Assembly: GCA_031269465.1 (NCBI GenBank)
Contig: JAISZB010000275.1
Span: 1-48,815, forward strand
Direction: 5' to 3'
DNA from: Clostridiales bacterium
Lineage (GTDB): Bacteria; Bacillota; Clostridia; Lachnospirales; WQUN01
Length of the DNA stretch: 48,815 bases
Of the stretch, positions 36,551 to 44,740 are shown piece after piece (the first letter of the stretch is position 1; every line of letters starts with the position of its first letter). The notes beneath the pieces were generated by a model. It made no database searches. It was not told where the DNA came from and was given only the letters and a program-made list of their open reading frames with translations. The position numbers were made by a program, and so were the translations under genes.

Positions 36551-36778
36551 TACTCATTTTCATAGAAACCCCTATGACGCAGCGCTTCACCGCCAAGGGT
36601 GAAAATATTAAGCCATTTGTGTGTTTGAAGCATGGACAAATGTCCATAAAATGTATTTTCGTACTAAATAACCTTTTTTAGATTTGATTATACAGCGAGT
36701 GCAATTGATATCGGCATTTCGAACCACTCAATGGATAATCAAATTCCAAAAAAGAAACATTAAAAGAAGATCTGTATA
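36551..36778 (+). repeat. Composite repeat: family A joined to family P
   Basis: Starts TACTCATTTTCATAGAAACC, includes CGCTTCACCG, GTGTGTTTGAAGCATGGACA and TGTATTTTCGTACTAAA. It then passes into a family P core (TTGATTATACAGCGAGTGCA ... CACTCAATGGATAATCAAA) ending CTGTATA. Matches the reverse complement of 18689-18912. Confidence 0.88.
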
Positions 36779-36881
36779 TTTCCCAAACCTAATTACGCAT
36801 ATTATATGAAATAGCAAAATTCATTGTTTTTGTCGGAGAACTGCATTATGATAAGCAAAAAGATGAAAATATGCTATGTAT

Positions 36882-36940
36882 GCTACTTTTCATATAACCC
36901 CCTATGAAGTTGCGCTTCACCATTAAAAATGAAACCATTG
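36882..36940 (+). repeat. Family A fragment
   Basis: ACTTTTCATATAACCCCCTA, TGCGCTTCACCATTAAAAAT: the first about 55 bp of family A, then unrelated sequence. Confidence 0.65.
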
Positions 36941-37154
36941 CTTTATTTCCGCTAAAATCTGCAAAAATATGGGAAGCAGGACTGGTTCATCGATTTTTGC
37001 CGGTACAGCCAGCGTGTATAAACACAGCCACATGGTCCGAGACTGCCGCAAATTATCCATGGCGTTTTTCTTGCGCGATAGCTTGAGCAGTGAATTTCAA
37101 CAAATTTCTTGGGCCATATTCCCGCCGGTTTTATATTTTCAGGAGGCTGCTTTT

Positions 37155-37465
37155 ATGGAAGGCGTACTTGATATCAGCTGCGGACTGGACGCCCGCAAGG
37201 AGGCGATCGCGGCTCGCGCCGCCGGCAGGCGGGAGGATTGCGAAAAATCGAAAAAAATCCGCTGAATGTCGAGATCAAGGCCTTCAAGGCCCTGCCCGGC
37301 GATCTTCAGCGTCTGAAGCGCTGGATCGAGGATCACGGACGCCGCGGCGCCGCCATGGAGGGCGCCGGCGTTTATTGGCGCCTCGCCTGCGGCGTCCTGG
37401 AAGGGGCGTTTGGCGGAGACATAGACATTATTGTCGCAAATGCGCGAAATATGCACAATGCCTGA
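37155..37465 (+). pseudogene. IS110-family transposase, frameshifted N-terminal fragment
   Basis: ATG 37155 follows AGGAGG by 8 nt and opens MEGVLDISCGLDARKEAI, the DEDD N-terminus with the expected Asp (GLDARK in place of GiDvhk). The frame then stops near 37265. The continuation lies in another frame (ORF from 37238): FKALPGDLQRLKRWIEDHG, then MEGAGVYWRLACGVLEG and IIVANARNMHN, corresponding to the IS110 blocks 'aMEsTGvYW' and 'vvNArhik'. The frame ends at TGA 37463, so the C-terminal Ser domain is absent. A family P copy follows 60 bp later. GC-rich relative to flanks. Confidence 0.75.
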
Positions 37466-37881
37466 TGAAAAAAGTGGCAATAAAACCGCGACTTTACGCA
37501 AACGGCGCCGCCTTAAGTGGTTTGGTACTAAACTGCCTTTTTTGGAGCTTGATTATACAGCGAGTGCAAAATGCCGATATCAATCATAGCACTCAATGGA
37601 TCATCAAGCTCCAAAAAGTAACATTTGATGAAAAGGGTTATATAACCAAGCTCAAACCGAGCATTTGACTGCGCATCAATATATTAACCCCCAGCTCAGA
37701 CGCTGAATCAAAGTAAATTCGGCTTAGCTGCAAACTTTGCCAGCGCCCGGCAAAGGCAATCTAATCTCAGACGTTCACCGCAAAAATATGAGCAGCTTCA
37801 GGCAATCCCGAGGCCCCAGCATCTTAATCGCACCGGAAAGCGCTTTGCCTTGCGCACGGATCCCGTTCACGGGCAATCCCA
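37466..37881. other. Spacer with family P copy
   Basis: Apart from the family P element at 37525-37642, nothing recognised up to the stop of the AraC gene. Confidence 0.45.
37525..37642. repeat. Family P, near-complete
   Basis: TACTAAACTGCCTTTTTTGG, GAGCTTGATTATACAGCGAG, AATGCCGATATC, CACTCAATGGATCATCAAGC, CATTTGATGAAAAGGGTTAT. It has the same left boundary (GTACTAAA) as the composites but no family A sequence. Confidence 0.85.
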
Positions 37882-38850
37882 TTATTCTGCGCTTACTTGA
37901 CTGCAAAAATCCATTATATGGCGCAACTCCTTCTGCGCGCACCTGTACTCAGACGGCGTCACTTCGCATAGTTGCCTAAATGCGGCAGCAAAACTCGAAT
38001 GGCGCCTAAACCCAACCATGCGCGCGATTTGCTCAATTTCAAGATCGCTGTCCGCCAAAAACTCCTTCGCGGCATCCATGCGGATGCCGCAAATATATTT
38101 CGATATTGTATTTCCAGTCAATTGCTTGAAGATATAAGCCAGCTTGCTCTCGCACATGCAAGCAACGCGAGTCAGATCGCCAATATAAACAGGTTCTCTA
38201 TAATGCTCTTGGAGATAAGCCAGCACTTCTCCGATTGCCGCCTTGTCGCAATCAGCAATCTCGCTGGAAGCAAACTGGCCTTTTTTGTAATGCAAATCGA
38301 GGACGACTGCGATTAATTCCAGAATCTTTCCCTCACAGCAAAGCCTGCTTGCCGCTTCGCAGGAAGTTGATCGGTGAAGCTGCTTTAAAATGGATGTCGC
38401 GGCGGGAAGCATGACAGAGCCGCTTAGCTCTGAAACAGCCTCTGTCAATGCCTCCGGTGAAACGCTATATCTGGTTTTCAGGTATTGCTCATAAAACTCC
38501 GGCATCAGTGAGACGCCAATTGAGCGCATCCTTTGTCCGCAGGGGCAAATCATATGGTACGTTTCTCCGCGCCCGACGTATCCGAAAAGATATCCGGGCT
38601 TATCCATCGTCTGGCTCAAATGCAGGTACTCCGCCTGAGGATAGATAATCTCAGATCCACATCGGCACACTATGTCCATTGCAACAGCCGCTACACTGCC
38701 ACCAATTGCGCGCACACGGCAAAAACCCTCTCCCAGAGAAGGATCCATCACGAAATTGAGAATCTCTGGATCACGATTGCTATCCGCACAAGGAATGAAT
38801 CCGCAACTAAGCATCTGCGGCAAATATAAAGATTCAATTAGTGCAGGCAT
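37882..38850 (-). CDS. AraC family transcriptional regulator
   Basis: 322 residues. The C-terminal about 100 residues form the double helix-turn-helix DNA-binding domain (YIGDLTRVACMCESKLAYIFKQ, then LEIEQIARMVGFRRHSSF with the usual GF-x-x-x-SSF). The N-terminal sensor part has several cysteines (CRCG, CPCG, LCCEG) and is not a plain cupin; it resembles the PchR-like group. I start at ATG 38850, 5 nt after GGGAGG. An extended frame reaching 38928 runs into a family P fragment and lacks a binding site. The target is unknown; no divergent gene is adjacent. Confidence 0.85.
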   Translation of the reverse strand: MPALIESLYLPQMLSCGFIPCADSNRDPEILNFVMDPSLGEGFCRVRAIGGSVAAVAMDIVCRCGSEIIYPQAEYLHLSQTMDKPGYLFGYVGRGETYHMICPCGQRMRSIGVSLMPEFYEQYLKTRYSVSPEALTEAVSELSGSVMLPAATSILKQLHRSTSCEAASRLCCEGKILELIAVVLDLHYKKGQFASSEIADCDKAAIGEVLAYLQEHYREPVYIGDLTRVACMCESKLAYIFKQLTGNTISKYICGIRMDAAKEFLADSDLEIEQIARMVGFRRHSSFAAAFRQLCEVTPSEYRCAQKELRHIMDFCSQVSAE

Positions 38851-38895
38851 AAATTCCTCCCTTGCTGCAATTCTTAAAATGCTATCGCCAATCAA

Positions 38896-38955
38896 TGCTG
38901 ATTTGCATATGAAATTGCCTTGGTGCATTTGGTTCCAAATTGGTTTATGGTATAT
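38896..38955. repeat. Family P terminal fragment upstream of AraC gene
   Basis: AATGCTGATTTGCATATGAA then ATTGCCTTGGTGCATTTGGT. The terminus and an altered arm lie about 45 bp before the AraC start codon. Confidence 0.6.
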
Positions 38956-39242
38956 ACGCTCATGTTTGACTGTTCAAACTAATATTAGCATAAAGCATTG
39001 GGTATATCAATGCTTTCTGGTATTATAAATGGTGTTTTTCGCAAACGTTACGGACGGGTCTTTTAGCTCAGAAAATCATGTTTGCACTTAAAACCTGGCC
39101 GTGACCCTTGAGCAGAAGTTCCTGGATAAGACAGTCTTATTTCAAAGCAGCGCCTGAATCGATTCTTACCGGATTAATCAGTTTGTTCTCCCTTTTTGAC
39201 AAAATAGCTCAGCTTTCATATTCTTGACAAACCTTAGCGCCC

Positions 39243-39272
39243 TGATGTATACTGATGTATACTGATGTGCAT
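39243..39272. repeat. Three tandem 10-bp repeats at a family P terminus
   Basis: TGATGTATAC twice and TGATGTGCAT once; the unit is itself part of the family P left end, so the terminus has been amplified. Confidence 0.8.
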
Positions 39273-39390
39273 ATTAAAGCTCCAATCTTAGAGCCTGATT
39301 GAACAACGAGTTCGAAATGCCGATACCGGCATTTCGCACCTTGAAGTGGACAGTCAAACTCCGATATCTGTTCAATTGACTATGTTTATA
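39258..39390. repeat. Family P, full-length
   Basis: TATACTGATGTGCATATTAA, core TTCGAAATGCCGATACCGG with CATTTCGCACC, arm CAGTCAAACTCCGATA, and a worn right end TTGACTATGTTTATAA. Confidence 0.85.
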
Positions 39391-39472
39391 AATTGCTATA
39401 TAGCTTTTTACTGAGAATCTCATTGAATTCACTTAACCCGGCATCAAAACTTATCCGCCACATAATAACTCG

Positions 39473-39817
39473 ATGAACAGCAAAGAGAAAATACTATCCA
39501 TTCTAGAGACTCTTGTCACAAAGATTGATACTCTTGAGGCTCGCCAAGCCAATCTGGAAGCAGGCCAAACCAAGCTTGAGACTAAGATCTCCGATATAGA
39601 TCGCAAAGTCGATGCAATCTGGGAGCAGACGGCCCACCTCGCCGAATTCGAAGCGGAATCGCGCCAGAGCTTTGAAAAAATCAATGCCATAATCAAGGTC
39701 CAATACATTCGATATAACACAGCTTATGGCAAAAGCGATTTAGCAGAGTCCCCTCCGTCTACGCAGGGAACTTTCAGGCAGGCATTTAAGGCATTCCACT
39801 TTCAAAATCCTCTTTAG
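39473..39817 (+). CDS. Short coiled-coil protein, paralogue of the next gene
   Basis: 114 residues. The first 70 (NSKEKILSILETLVTKI, LEARQANLEAGQTKLE, ISDIDRKVDAIWEQTAHL) are nearly the same as the gene at 40032, but with only one LEAGQ-type unit instead of about nine. After residue 75 the sequence leaves the coiled-coil register (QYIRYNTAYGKSDLAESPP) and looks unrelated, so the 3' end may be truncated or frameshifted. No clear ribosome binding site before the ATG, unlike its partner. It may be a short allele or a decaying copy. Heptad pattern predicts an oligomeric rod. Confidence 0.55.
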   Translation: MNSKEKILSILETLVTKIDTLEARQANLEAGQTKLETKISDIDRKVDAIWEQTAHLAEFEAESRQSFEKINAIIKVQYIRYNTAYGKSDLAESPPSTQGTFRQAFKAFHFQNPL

Positions 39818-40031
39818 CAAGATATTTCTGCATTCTGCTTTGATTGGGCTTGAGGAACTCTGAGCTGAAATGTTAAGAGCAGTCATGAAGACGGCATTAA
39901 GTTCTCACATCAAATCTAGCGCAAACTAGAAGTGCAAGAGCTTCAGAATCTGGAATCCGATGATTTTGATACTCTAGATTTTTTGAATTCAAACGTTGCC
40001 GCCTATATCAGGCCATCAAAAGGAGATTTAT

Positions 40032-40628
40032 ATGAACAGCGAAGAGAAAATACTATCCATTCTAGAAACTCTTGTCACAAAGGTTGATAATCTTGAAGCA
40101 GGCCAAGCCAAGCTTGAGACAGGCCAGACCCGTCTTGATGCTCGTCTGGTCAAGCTTGAGGCAGGCCAAGCCAAGCTTGAGGCAGGCCAGACCAGTCTTG
40201 ATGCTCGTCTGGTCAAGCTTGAGGCAGGCCAAACCACGCTTGATGCTTGTCTGGTCAAGCTTGAGGCAGGCCAAACCACGCTTGATGCTCGTCTGGTCAA
40301 GCTTGAGGCAGGCCAAACCACGCTTGATGCAAAGATCTCCGATATAGGCAGCAAAGTCGATGCAATCTGGGAGCAGACAGCCCACCTCACCGAGTTCGAA
40401 ACAGAATTCCGAGAGGCTCATGCCAAACTCGAAGCAAAGATTTCCGATATAGGCAACAAGATAGACGCCGTAGACCGCAAATCAGACTCAATCTGGGAGC
40501 AGACGGCGGATCTTACGGAATTTGAAGCTGAGAGCAGAAGAAATTTTGCAGTCATGTCAGATCTTATAAAAGACAATACATTTGACATAGCCAAAATCAA
40601 AACAAAGGTGAAGGTCTCTAGCTTCTAA
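40032..40628 (+). CDS. Heptad-repeat coiled-coil protein with LEAGQ units
   Basis: 198 residues with AGGAG 7 nt before ATG. After a conserved head (NSEEKILSILETLVTKV) come about nine seven-residue units alternating LEAGQTT and LDARLVK (residues about 20-97), encoded by near-identical 42-bp DNA repeats. Then follow two copies of a second module (ISDIGSKVDAIWEQTAHLTE and the diverged ISDIGNKIDA...SIWEQTADLTE), and a tail KTKVKVSSF. A long parallel coiled coil, probably trimeric or a stalk, without signal peptide or membrane anchor. DNA repeat identity suggests repeat number can change. Function unknown; the head resembles that of its shorter paralogue only. Confidence 0.75.
   Translation: MNSEEKILSILETLVTKVDNLEAGQAKLETGQTRLDARLVKLEAGQAKLEAGQTSLDARLVKLEAGQTTLDACLVKLEAGQTTLDARLVKLEAGQTTLDAKISDIGSKVDAIWEQTAHLTEFETEFREAHAKLEAKISDIGNKIDAVDRKSDSIWEQTADLTEFEAESRRNFAVMSDLIKDNTFDIAKIKTKVKVSSF
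40090..40345 (+). repeat. Tandem 21/42-bp coding repeats
   Basis: CTTGAGGCAGGCCAAACCAC and GTCAAGCTTGAGGCAGGCCA recur every 42 bp about four to five times with few changes inside the coiled-coil gene. Confidence 0.9.
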
Positions 40629-40963
40629 AAAATAAATAAGCGAATTTCGCTTATTAAAATCCGCCAAAAAGCAGGATAAACTGCCAGTCGAATGAAAGAT
40701 TGCCAACTGTCCAAGATAAATTTTTGCCCTGCCTCAAGAATGTCGCTCTCTCCTAAGATTATGGCGATGATTCATGCAGGCTTCAGCAATGTCATGACTT
40801 CCGTAGCAGGTTGATTGCCAACCTGCTTTTTGTCAGTCTCCCTCATTTTATTTGCTCTCTAAGAGCGTTCATATCTATATTGGCAGATATTTTAACCAGC
40901 CTCTCTTTTTCCCTTTGCTTTTATATTTTCGTCCTAAGCTTCCGCCTTGCTTTTTAAGTTGCG

Positions 40964-41054
40964 CAAATGTACCTATTTGGGGAGCTTGATTACACATTGC
41001 GGCATTGTACAATCAAGCTCTATAATAGGAACTTTCATATGCTAATCAGTATGC
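40964..41054. repeat. Family P, centre-deleted
   Basis: AATGTACCTATTTGGGGAGC, TTGATTACAC, a short loop with GCGGCATTG, ACAATCAAGCTCTATAATAG, ATATGCTAATCAGTATGC. Confidence 0.85.
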
Positions 41055-41121
41055 ATTTGACTGACATCGGTTTTAGTATTATGGGAGTTCTTTGCTTTCT
41101 TTGGCTCCGCGCCACTCATCC

Positions 41122-41220
41122 TCATTTCACTTCTAGCTTTTCATGACCCAGAAGACGCTGAGCCTGCTCGACAGGCGTTCCTTTGTCAATCGCCAGCGCC
41201 TCTAAAGAGCGCTTTAATAA
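41122..41220 (-). pseudogene. Tyrosine recombinase C-terminal remnant
   Basis: The minus strand reads KRSLEALAIDKG then TPVEQAQRLLGHEKLEV and a stop. This matches the end of the integrase catalytic domain ('R-tLAt-AidkG-pie-vQrLLGH-k-dtT') including the LLGH box, but lacks the R-H-x-x-R and terminal Tyr segments. The frame is closed just upstream by TAG. A decayed fragment; similarity judged by eye. Confidence 0.4.
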
Positions 41221-41349
41221 AACTAAAGACTTGGGTTTATTCAGAAACTCTTCCTTATGCATCAAACCTTCTTTAAGAAGCCCACAGTTTCCCGCTTTAG
41301 CTAATGCTATGCATGAGCGTTTTTAAATTAAAGCTGAAAGTGTTTAATC

Positions 41350-41392
41350 TGAAACGAATATATGCTAATTCGCATATGCTAATCAGCATAAC
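41350..41392. repeat. Family P terminal fragment
   Basis: TTCGCATATGCTAATCAGCATA, a right end without arm or core. Confidence 0.5.
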
Positions 41393-41773
41393 GGTAGCAA
41401 CCAGCATATACCGACTGTTTGACGAGAATTGCCCATCTTCCTTCAGCACCCATACCAATGGCCAGAAACGGCTGCCATGCATTAGCAGAAACCCTTGCCT
41501 TGATTTGAACTTGCTCAGCCCTATAGTTTTTCATCTTGCGAGTAAAATCAACATTGTTTGCGGACAAAATACGATTTCAGCTTGACTGCAACACTTGTAC
41601 ATATTATAATGAAGCATATTTTACTATCTATTCACCCTGCTTTATTTCCTCAAAATTAAATTCAAACCTTTGTTTGATTCATTGAATTTCTGCGCATAGG
41701 CCAGTTAACGTATACCGCTTCGAAATAATATAAAGTGAAAGGAAAAGCCGCCTAATACGCGGGAGGTGTAAAA

Positions 41774-43159
41774 TTGATCAACCCCAAGGAAAAGGAGCTC
41801 TTTGAAGAAGCAATATCTCTAGCCGCCAAACTTGCCAAAGAGCCTCTCTCTGAAGCTGAAGCCACCTACAACGATATGGAGGCTTTAAAAAGGATGCACC
41901 CGGAAAGCCAAGCTATCGCTCATGCTTGCCTTTCCGCGCTAGTAGTCATATCCACGAAGCAACCTCTGGCAGAAGCTTTAAAAACTGTGGAGCACATAGA
42001 AAATCTCTCCATTGAAGCCCCAAATGATACGGCTATAGCCAGCTTTAGAGCTGACGCCCTGGTCAGGCTTTGCATCAAGCAGGATTATGACGACTGCATT
42101 GCGACCATTTTAAAGCTCTATAAGTTAGCTGAAGATCATTACGGCGTCATTGAGTTCAGCAGAGTCTGCGCCCAAGCTCTCGGCGTTCTTGCCATGAAGC
42201 AGGAGCCCGCAAAGACACTTGAGCTTGTACCTGAAATTTCTCGGCTTTTCGCTGTTGAGCCTGATATTGCAAGGCATTTCCATGAAGGCTTGCTTCTCAT
42301 GGCGCAGTTGTGCGATAGGTGTACGGGACTTGAAATGGCTGTAGAAGTCCTTAAAGCCTTAAACGAAAAAATGTCTGGCATCGCTCGGATATACGCGGAA
42401 ACGCTAGCTTTGCTAATTGGAGAAAGCCCTTTAGACAAGGGGCAAAAGGCTGCGGAGCTACTATGGGATTTGACTCTGAGCCAACCTCAAGAAACTGCCG
42501 TAGAATGCGCCAAAGGAATGTTCAGCCTATCGCTTCTGGGTTCGGAGGATCATATGACGCTCTGCAAGGACAAAACATCTGAGCTTGTGAAAATGTTCCC
42601 TGAAAACGAAATTATAGCGAACTGCCATGTCCGAATCATTGCCAATTCAGCGGAGCATCTTGAAGGCGATGAGCTTTTTTCCGCAGTTTCAGAGACAGAG
42701 CAATTATATCGGAAGCATCCTTCGGATGGAGCGGCTGAGGCCTACGCATATACGCTATGGCGTCTGTTTAGAGTTACAGAGGACAGCGGCAGCCCCGAAC
42801 CTGCCTCTGCCCTGATGAAGCTCGCTGAAAATCACAAAGGAAACCTATATATATCCCAGATCTACGCAAACTGCCTCTTCAGCTCCGCTAACAAGCAGGA
42901 TTACGCCAACGCGTTTCAAACTGCGTCTGCGCTTCATGAACTCAGCGCGTCAAATATCGGCAGCAATGAAATAGCTTTGCTCTATGCCAAAGCCGTCCAT
43001 AATTTGATTGCGAAAAACGATAAGGACTGGGACGGCTTGCTTAACAATTTGTACTCGATAGTAGCCGCGCAGATTAACAATACTGAGCTTTTGGACATTT
43101 ACAAGAACCTTTGCTCTTACCTGCTTGATTTCAAAGGATATCAGCTCAATAGGCCTTAA
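41774..43159 (+). CDS. 40-residue helical-repeat (TPR-like) protein, paralogue 2
   Basis: 461 residues, TTG start 5 nt after GGGAGGTG, which supports non-ATG initiation here. About eleven repeats of close to 40 residues follow, e.g. HPESQAIAHACLSALVVI then KQ-x-x-x-EA-x-x-T-x-x-x-I-x-x-L, and HKGNLYISQIYANCLF. Both this protein and the one at 20921-22342 end in a half repeat (TELLDIYKNLCSYLL here, QDLVDVYNRLVKTII there), so they are full-length paralogues of one family. All-helical superhelix, no signal or membrane segment. It stands alone. Protein-protein scaffold is the likeliest role; the ligand is unknown. Confidence 0.75.
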   Translation: MINPKEKELFEEAISLAAKLAKEPLSEAEATYNDMEALKRMHPESQAIAHACLSALVVISTKQPLAEALKTVEHIENLSIEAPNDTAIASFRADALVRLCIKQDYDDCIATILKLYKLAEDHYGVIEFSRVCAQALGVLAMKQEPAKTLELVPEISRLFAVEPDIARHFHEGLLLMAQLCDRCTGLEMAVEVLKALNEKMSGIARIYAETLALLIGESPLDKGQKAAELLWDLTLSQPQETAVECAKGMFSLSLLGSEDHMTLCKDKTSELVKMFPENEIIANCHVRIIANSAEHLEGDELFSAVSETEQLYRKHPSDGAAEAYAYTLWRLFRVTEDSGSPEPASALMKLAENHKGNLYISQIYANCLFSSANKQDYANAFQTASALHELSASNIGSNEIALLYAKAVHNLIAKNDKDWDGLLNNLYSIVAAQINNTELLDIYKNLCSYLLDFKGYQLNRP

Positions 43160-43170
43160 GGGAGGCCTTT
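43151..43170 (+). terminator. Possible short terminator
   Basis: AGGCC at 43151-43155 pairs with GGCCT at 43164-43168, followed by TT; it overlaps the stop codon region of the repeat protein. Weak. Confidence 0.3.
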
Positions 43171-43294
43171 GGGCGTTATCCTGGATATGCTCAACTGATT
43201 TGTTATGCCAATGCGCATTCAAATGCAAGGTTTTGACGCTGGACTGCACATTGAACAGATATTTGGCCGCTCTTATGCGCGCATTGGCGCAATG

Positions 43295-43432
43295 TATACT
43301 GCTTTTCATATGAAATTACCTTTTGGGGAGATTTATTATCCACGGGCGCTGATATTCTGAAATGCGTGAATCCAGCGCTTTCACACTGTACAATCAAGCT
43401 CCAGAATAGGAGCTTTCATATGCGAATCAGTA
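43295..43432. repeat. Family P, full-length with replaced core
   Basis: TATACTGCTTTTCATATGAA, then an unrelated but still palindromic centre (GGGCGCTGATATTC / ATCCAGCGCTTTC), arm ACAATCAAGCTCCAGAATAG, end ATATGCGAATCAGTA. Confidence 0.85.
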
Positions 43433-43539
43433 GAAGCATTGAATGTCCGGCTATAAAACCGGAACTTTTCTATGCGCATTTTTATAGAATGAGAGGCGCA
43501 GAAGCGCGGCGAAAATAAGCAGATGCGCAGCCGCATGAA

Positions 43540-43606
43540 CCAATTTTGGAGATTGATATAATCAAGATCCAAAATCGGAGCTTTCCTGTGCATTTAGCAT
43601 ATATGC
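43540..43606. repeat. Family P, core-less
   Basis: CCAATTTTGGAGATTGATAT meets ATCAAGATCCAAAATCGGAG directly, leaving a hairpin with almost no loop; the right end is worn. Confidence 0.8.
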
Positions 43607-43696
43607 GTCCTTAGCGCAGGATTTGCGTCCAAGGCGAGCCTTTTGAGCAAATGCCGCGCTGCGCTTAACAAGCCGCGCCCCAAGGAGAGAAAAGAC

Positions 43697-44191
43697 ATGG
43701 ACATTAAGGATTTCAGAGAGAGCAAATACTTCACCTTCGAAGGCGCATGCCCGTTGTGGGATACGTCTCGCGCAAGCATCTACGTTGATCTTCCGGGAAC
43801 AGAAAAATCCGCGGAATATCTGGGAAGCTTCATAGACGACATTAATGTCAGGCTGGAGTGGCTTGATTCGCACCGAAGAGTGATTGAGGATGCGCTGATA
43901 GAAGACGGCATGGTTTCTTTGGCGGAGGATTGGGTCCAAAGCCTGCCAAAGGAGGACGGCGAAGATTTTTACGTCGTGGAAGACGGCCAGAAAGTATGCC
44001 TTCCCATTACTGCAGATGATTTCCGAAAAAGCCTGCGCCTGGTAGAAGCCGCTGTCTGCTTCAGCGGCGGCAAAGCCTTGGCTAGCCTTGAACTCTATAT
44101 TGTATGCTCTCCTGATTACTTCGCCGGCCACTGTATCATAGCAACCGTAAGCAGCCGCAATAAAGTTGAATGCAAAAGCTTGGCAGGATAA
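43697..44191 (+). CDS. DUF2262-like protein
   Basis: 164 residues. Start ATG 43697 follows AAGGAGAG by 7 nt; an upstream in-frame ATG at 43643 has no site. The sequence fits the DUF2262 pattern: an N-terminal strand with W (CPLWDTSRASIYVDL), a long helix (INVRLEWLDSHRRVIEDAL), LAEDWVQSL, then a C-terminal beta sheet with F-x-K-x-L-x-x-x-A and the SPDYFAGHCIIATVS segment that corresponds to the family's 'D-lFwGH-IiV'. Soluble, cytosolic, function unknown. DUF2262 members are often found in polymorphic-toxin immunity contexts, but no toxin is nearby. Confidence 0.6.
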   Translation: MDIKDFRESKYFTFEGACPLWDTSRASIYVDLPGTEKSAEYLGSFIDDINVRLEWLDSHRRVIEDALIEDGMVSLAEDWVQSLPKEDGEDFYVVEDGQKVCLPITADDFRKSLRLVEAAVCFSGGKALASLELYIVCSPDYFAGHCIIATVSSRNKVECKSLAG

Positions 44192-44233
44192 GCCGGGTGC
44201 CCTTATTCTGCGTTAAGGACGTAAAAACCCTAT

Positions 44234-44276
44234 GCCGGCTTGCAGTCAAATCCACCTATTTTGGTACTTCACCATC
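44234..44276. repeat. Family P fragment
   Basis: CCGGCTTGCAGTCAAATCCA and CCTATTTTGGTACTTCACC: one terminus and part of an arm. Confidence 0.5.
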
Positions 44277-44691
44277 CACTTTCCAGCTTTAAACATGCTC
44301 CAAAACGAAACCTTTTATTTGCAAAGCTACATACATGCGCGTAGGATTCTATCAATCACCTCATAGCTAAAGCTTGGGGCTTGCGTATTTCGCAAGCGCC
44401 ATTGAATGCAAAACTATATGCAGAAAGCGGTACGGCGGCGCAACCGACAGTTGCGCATAGTTGCTATCGATATAGGCAGAAAAAGAAAGCTGAATCAAGC
44501 TCCCGAATATGTGCATGGCTTTCAGCTGTTCGGCAGGTTTCAAATGCCAGACGGACGCAGAGGCTTCATTTTGGGAGGCTTCAATGCGCGGACGCTGGAC
44601 GGCGGGAAAATATCCACAGGCACAGGTTTCAAGAAACTTAATCCATTGGCTGGGCGAACCGCCATCCCAGCCGAAAGGAAGGAGGGCGTGC

Positions 44692-44721
44692 GGCATCCCC
44701 CTCATGCCTAAAGGCAGGGGT
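44692..44721 (+). other. Hairpin resembling an IS200/IS605 right end
   Basis: CCCC-TCA-TGCC-TAAA-GGCA-GGGG forms a bulged hairpin of the kind found at TnpB-element ends. No tnpA or tnpB remnant is recognisable, so it may equally be a plain transcriptional stem upstream of the aldolase. Confidence 0.3.
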
Positions 44722-44740
44722 CTCCGCCGCATGACAATTG

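Larger units (their letters stand above)
36021..37154. other. 1.1-kb repeat-dense spacer
   Basis: Holds family P fragments (36049-36232), family B copy 2 (36402-36544), the composite A+P element (36551-36778) and a third family A piece (36882-36940). 36940-37154 may be the left flank of the IS110 relic. No gene supported. Confidence 0.55.
38851..39472. other. Spacer upstream of the AraC gene and the first coiled-coil gene
   Basis: Holds a family P half (38896-38955), three 10-bp tandem repeats and a full-length family P copy (39258-39390). The AraC promoter probably lies between 38900 and 39050. No gene seen. Confidence 0.5.
40629..41773. other. 1.1-kb spacer
   Basis: Family P copy at 40964-41054, a fragment at 41350-41392, and a tyrosine-recombinase-like remnant at 41122-41220. 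The rest shows no gene. The leader of the following repeat protein begins near 41700. Confidence 0.5.
43160..43696. other. Spacer with two family P copies
   Basis: Family P at 43295-43432 and a core-less one at 43540-43606; no gene recognised. Confidence 0.5.
44192..44740. other. Spacer with GC-rich debris
   Basis: A family P fragment (44234-44276), GC-rich sequence with overlapping open frames on both strands (44390-44700) but no start signal, and a hairpin just before the aldolase gene (44692-44721). Confidence 0.45.

Noticed and set aside
39910..40031. Coding-like stretch (ELQNLESDDFDTLDF) before the second coiled-coil gene
   Set aside because: A stop lies just upstream, there is no start, and it runs out of frame into the coiled-coil gene; too short to call.
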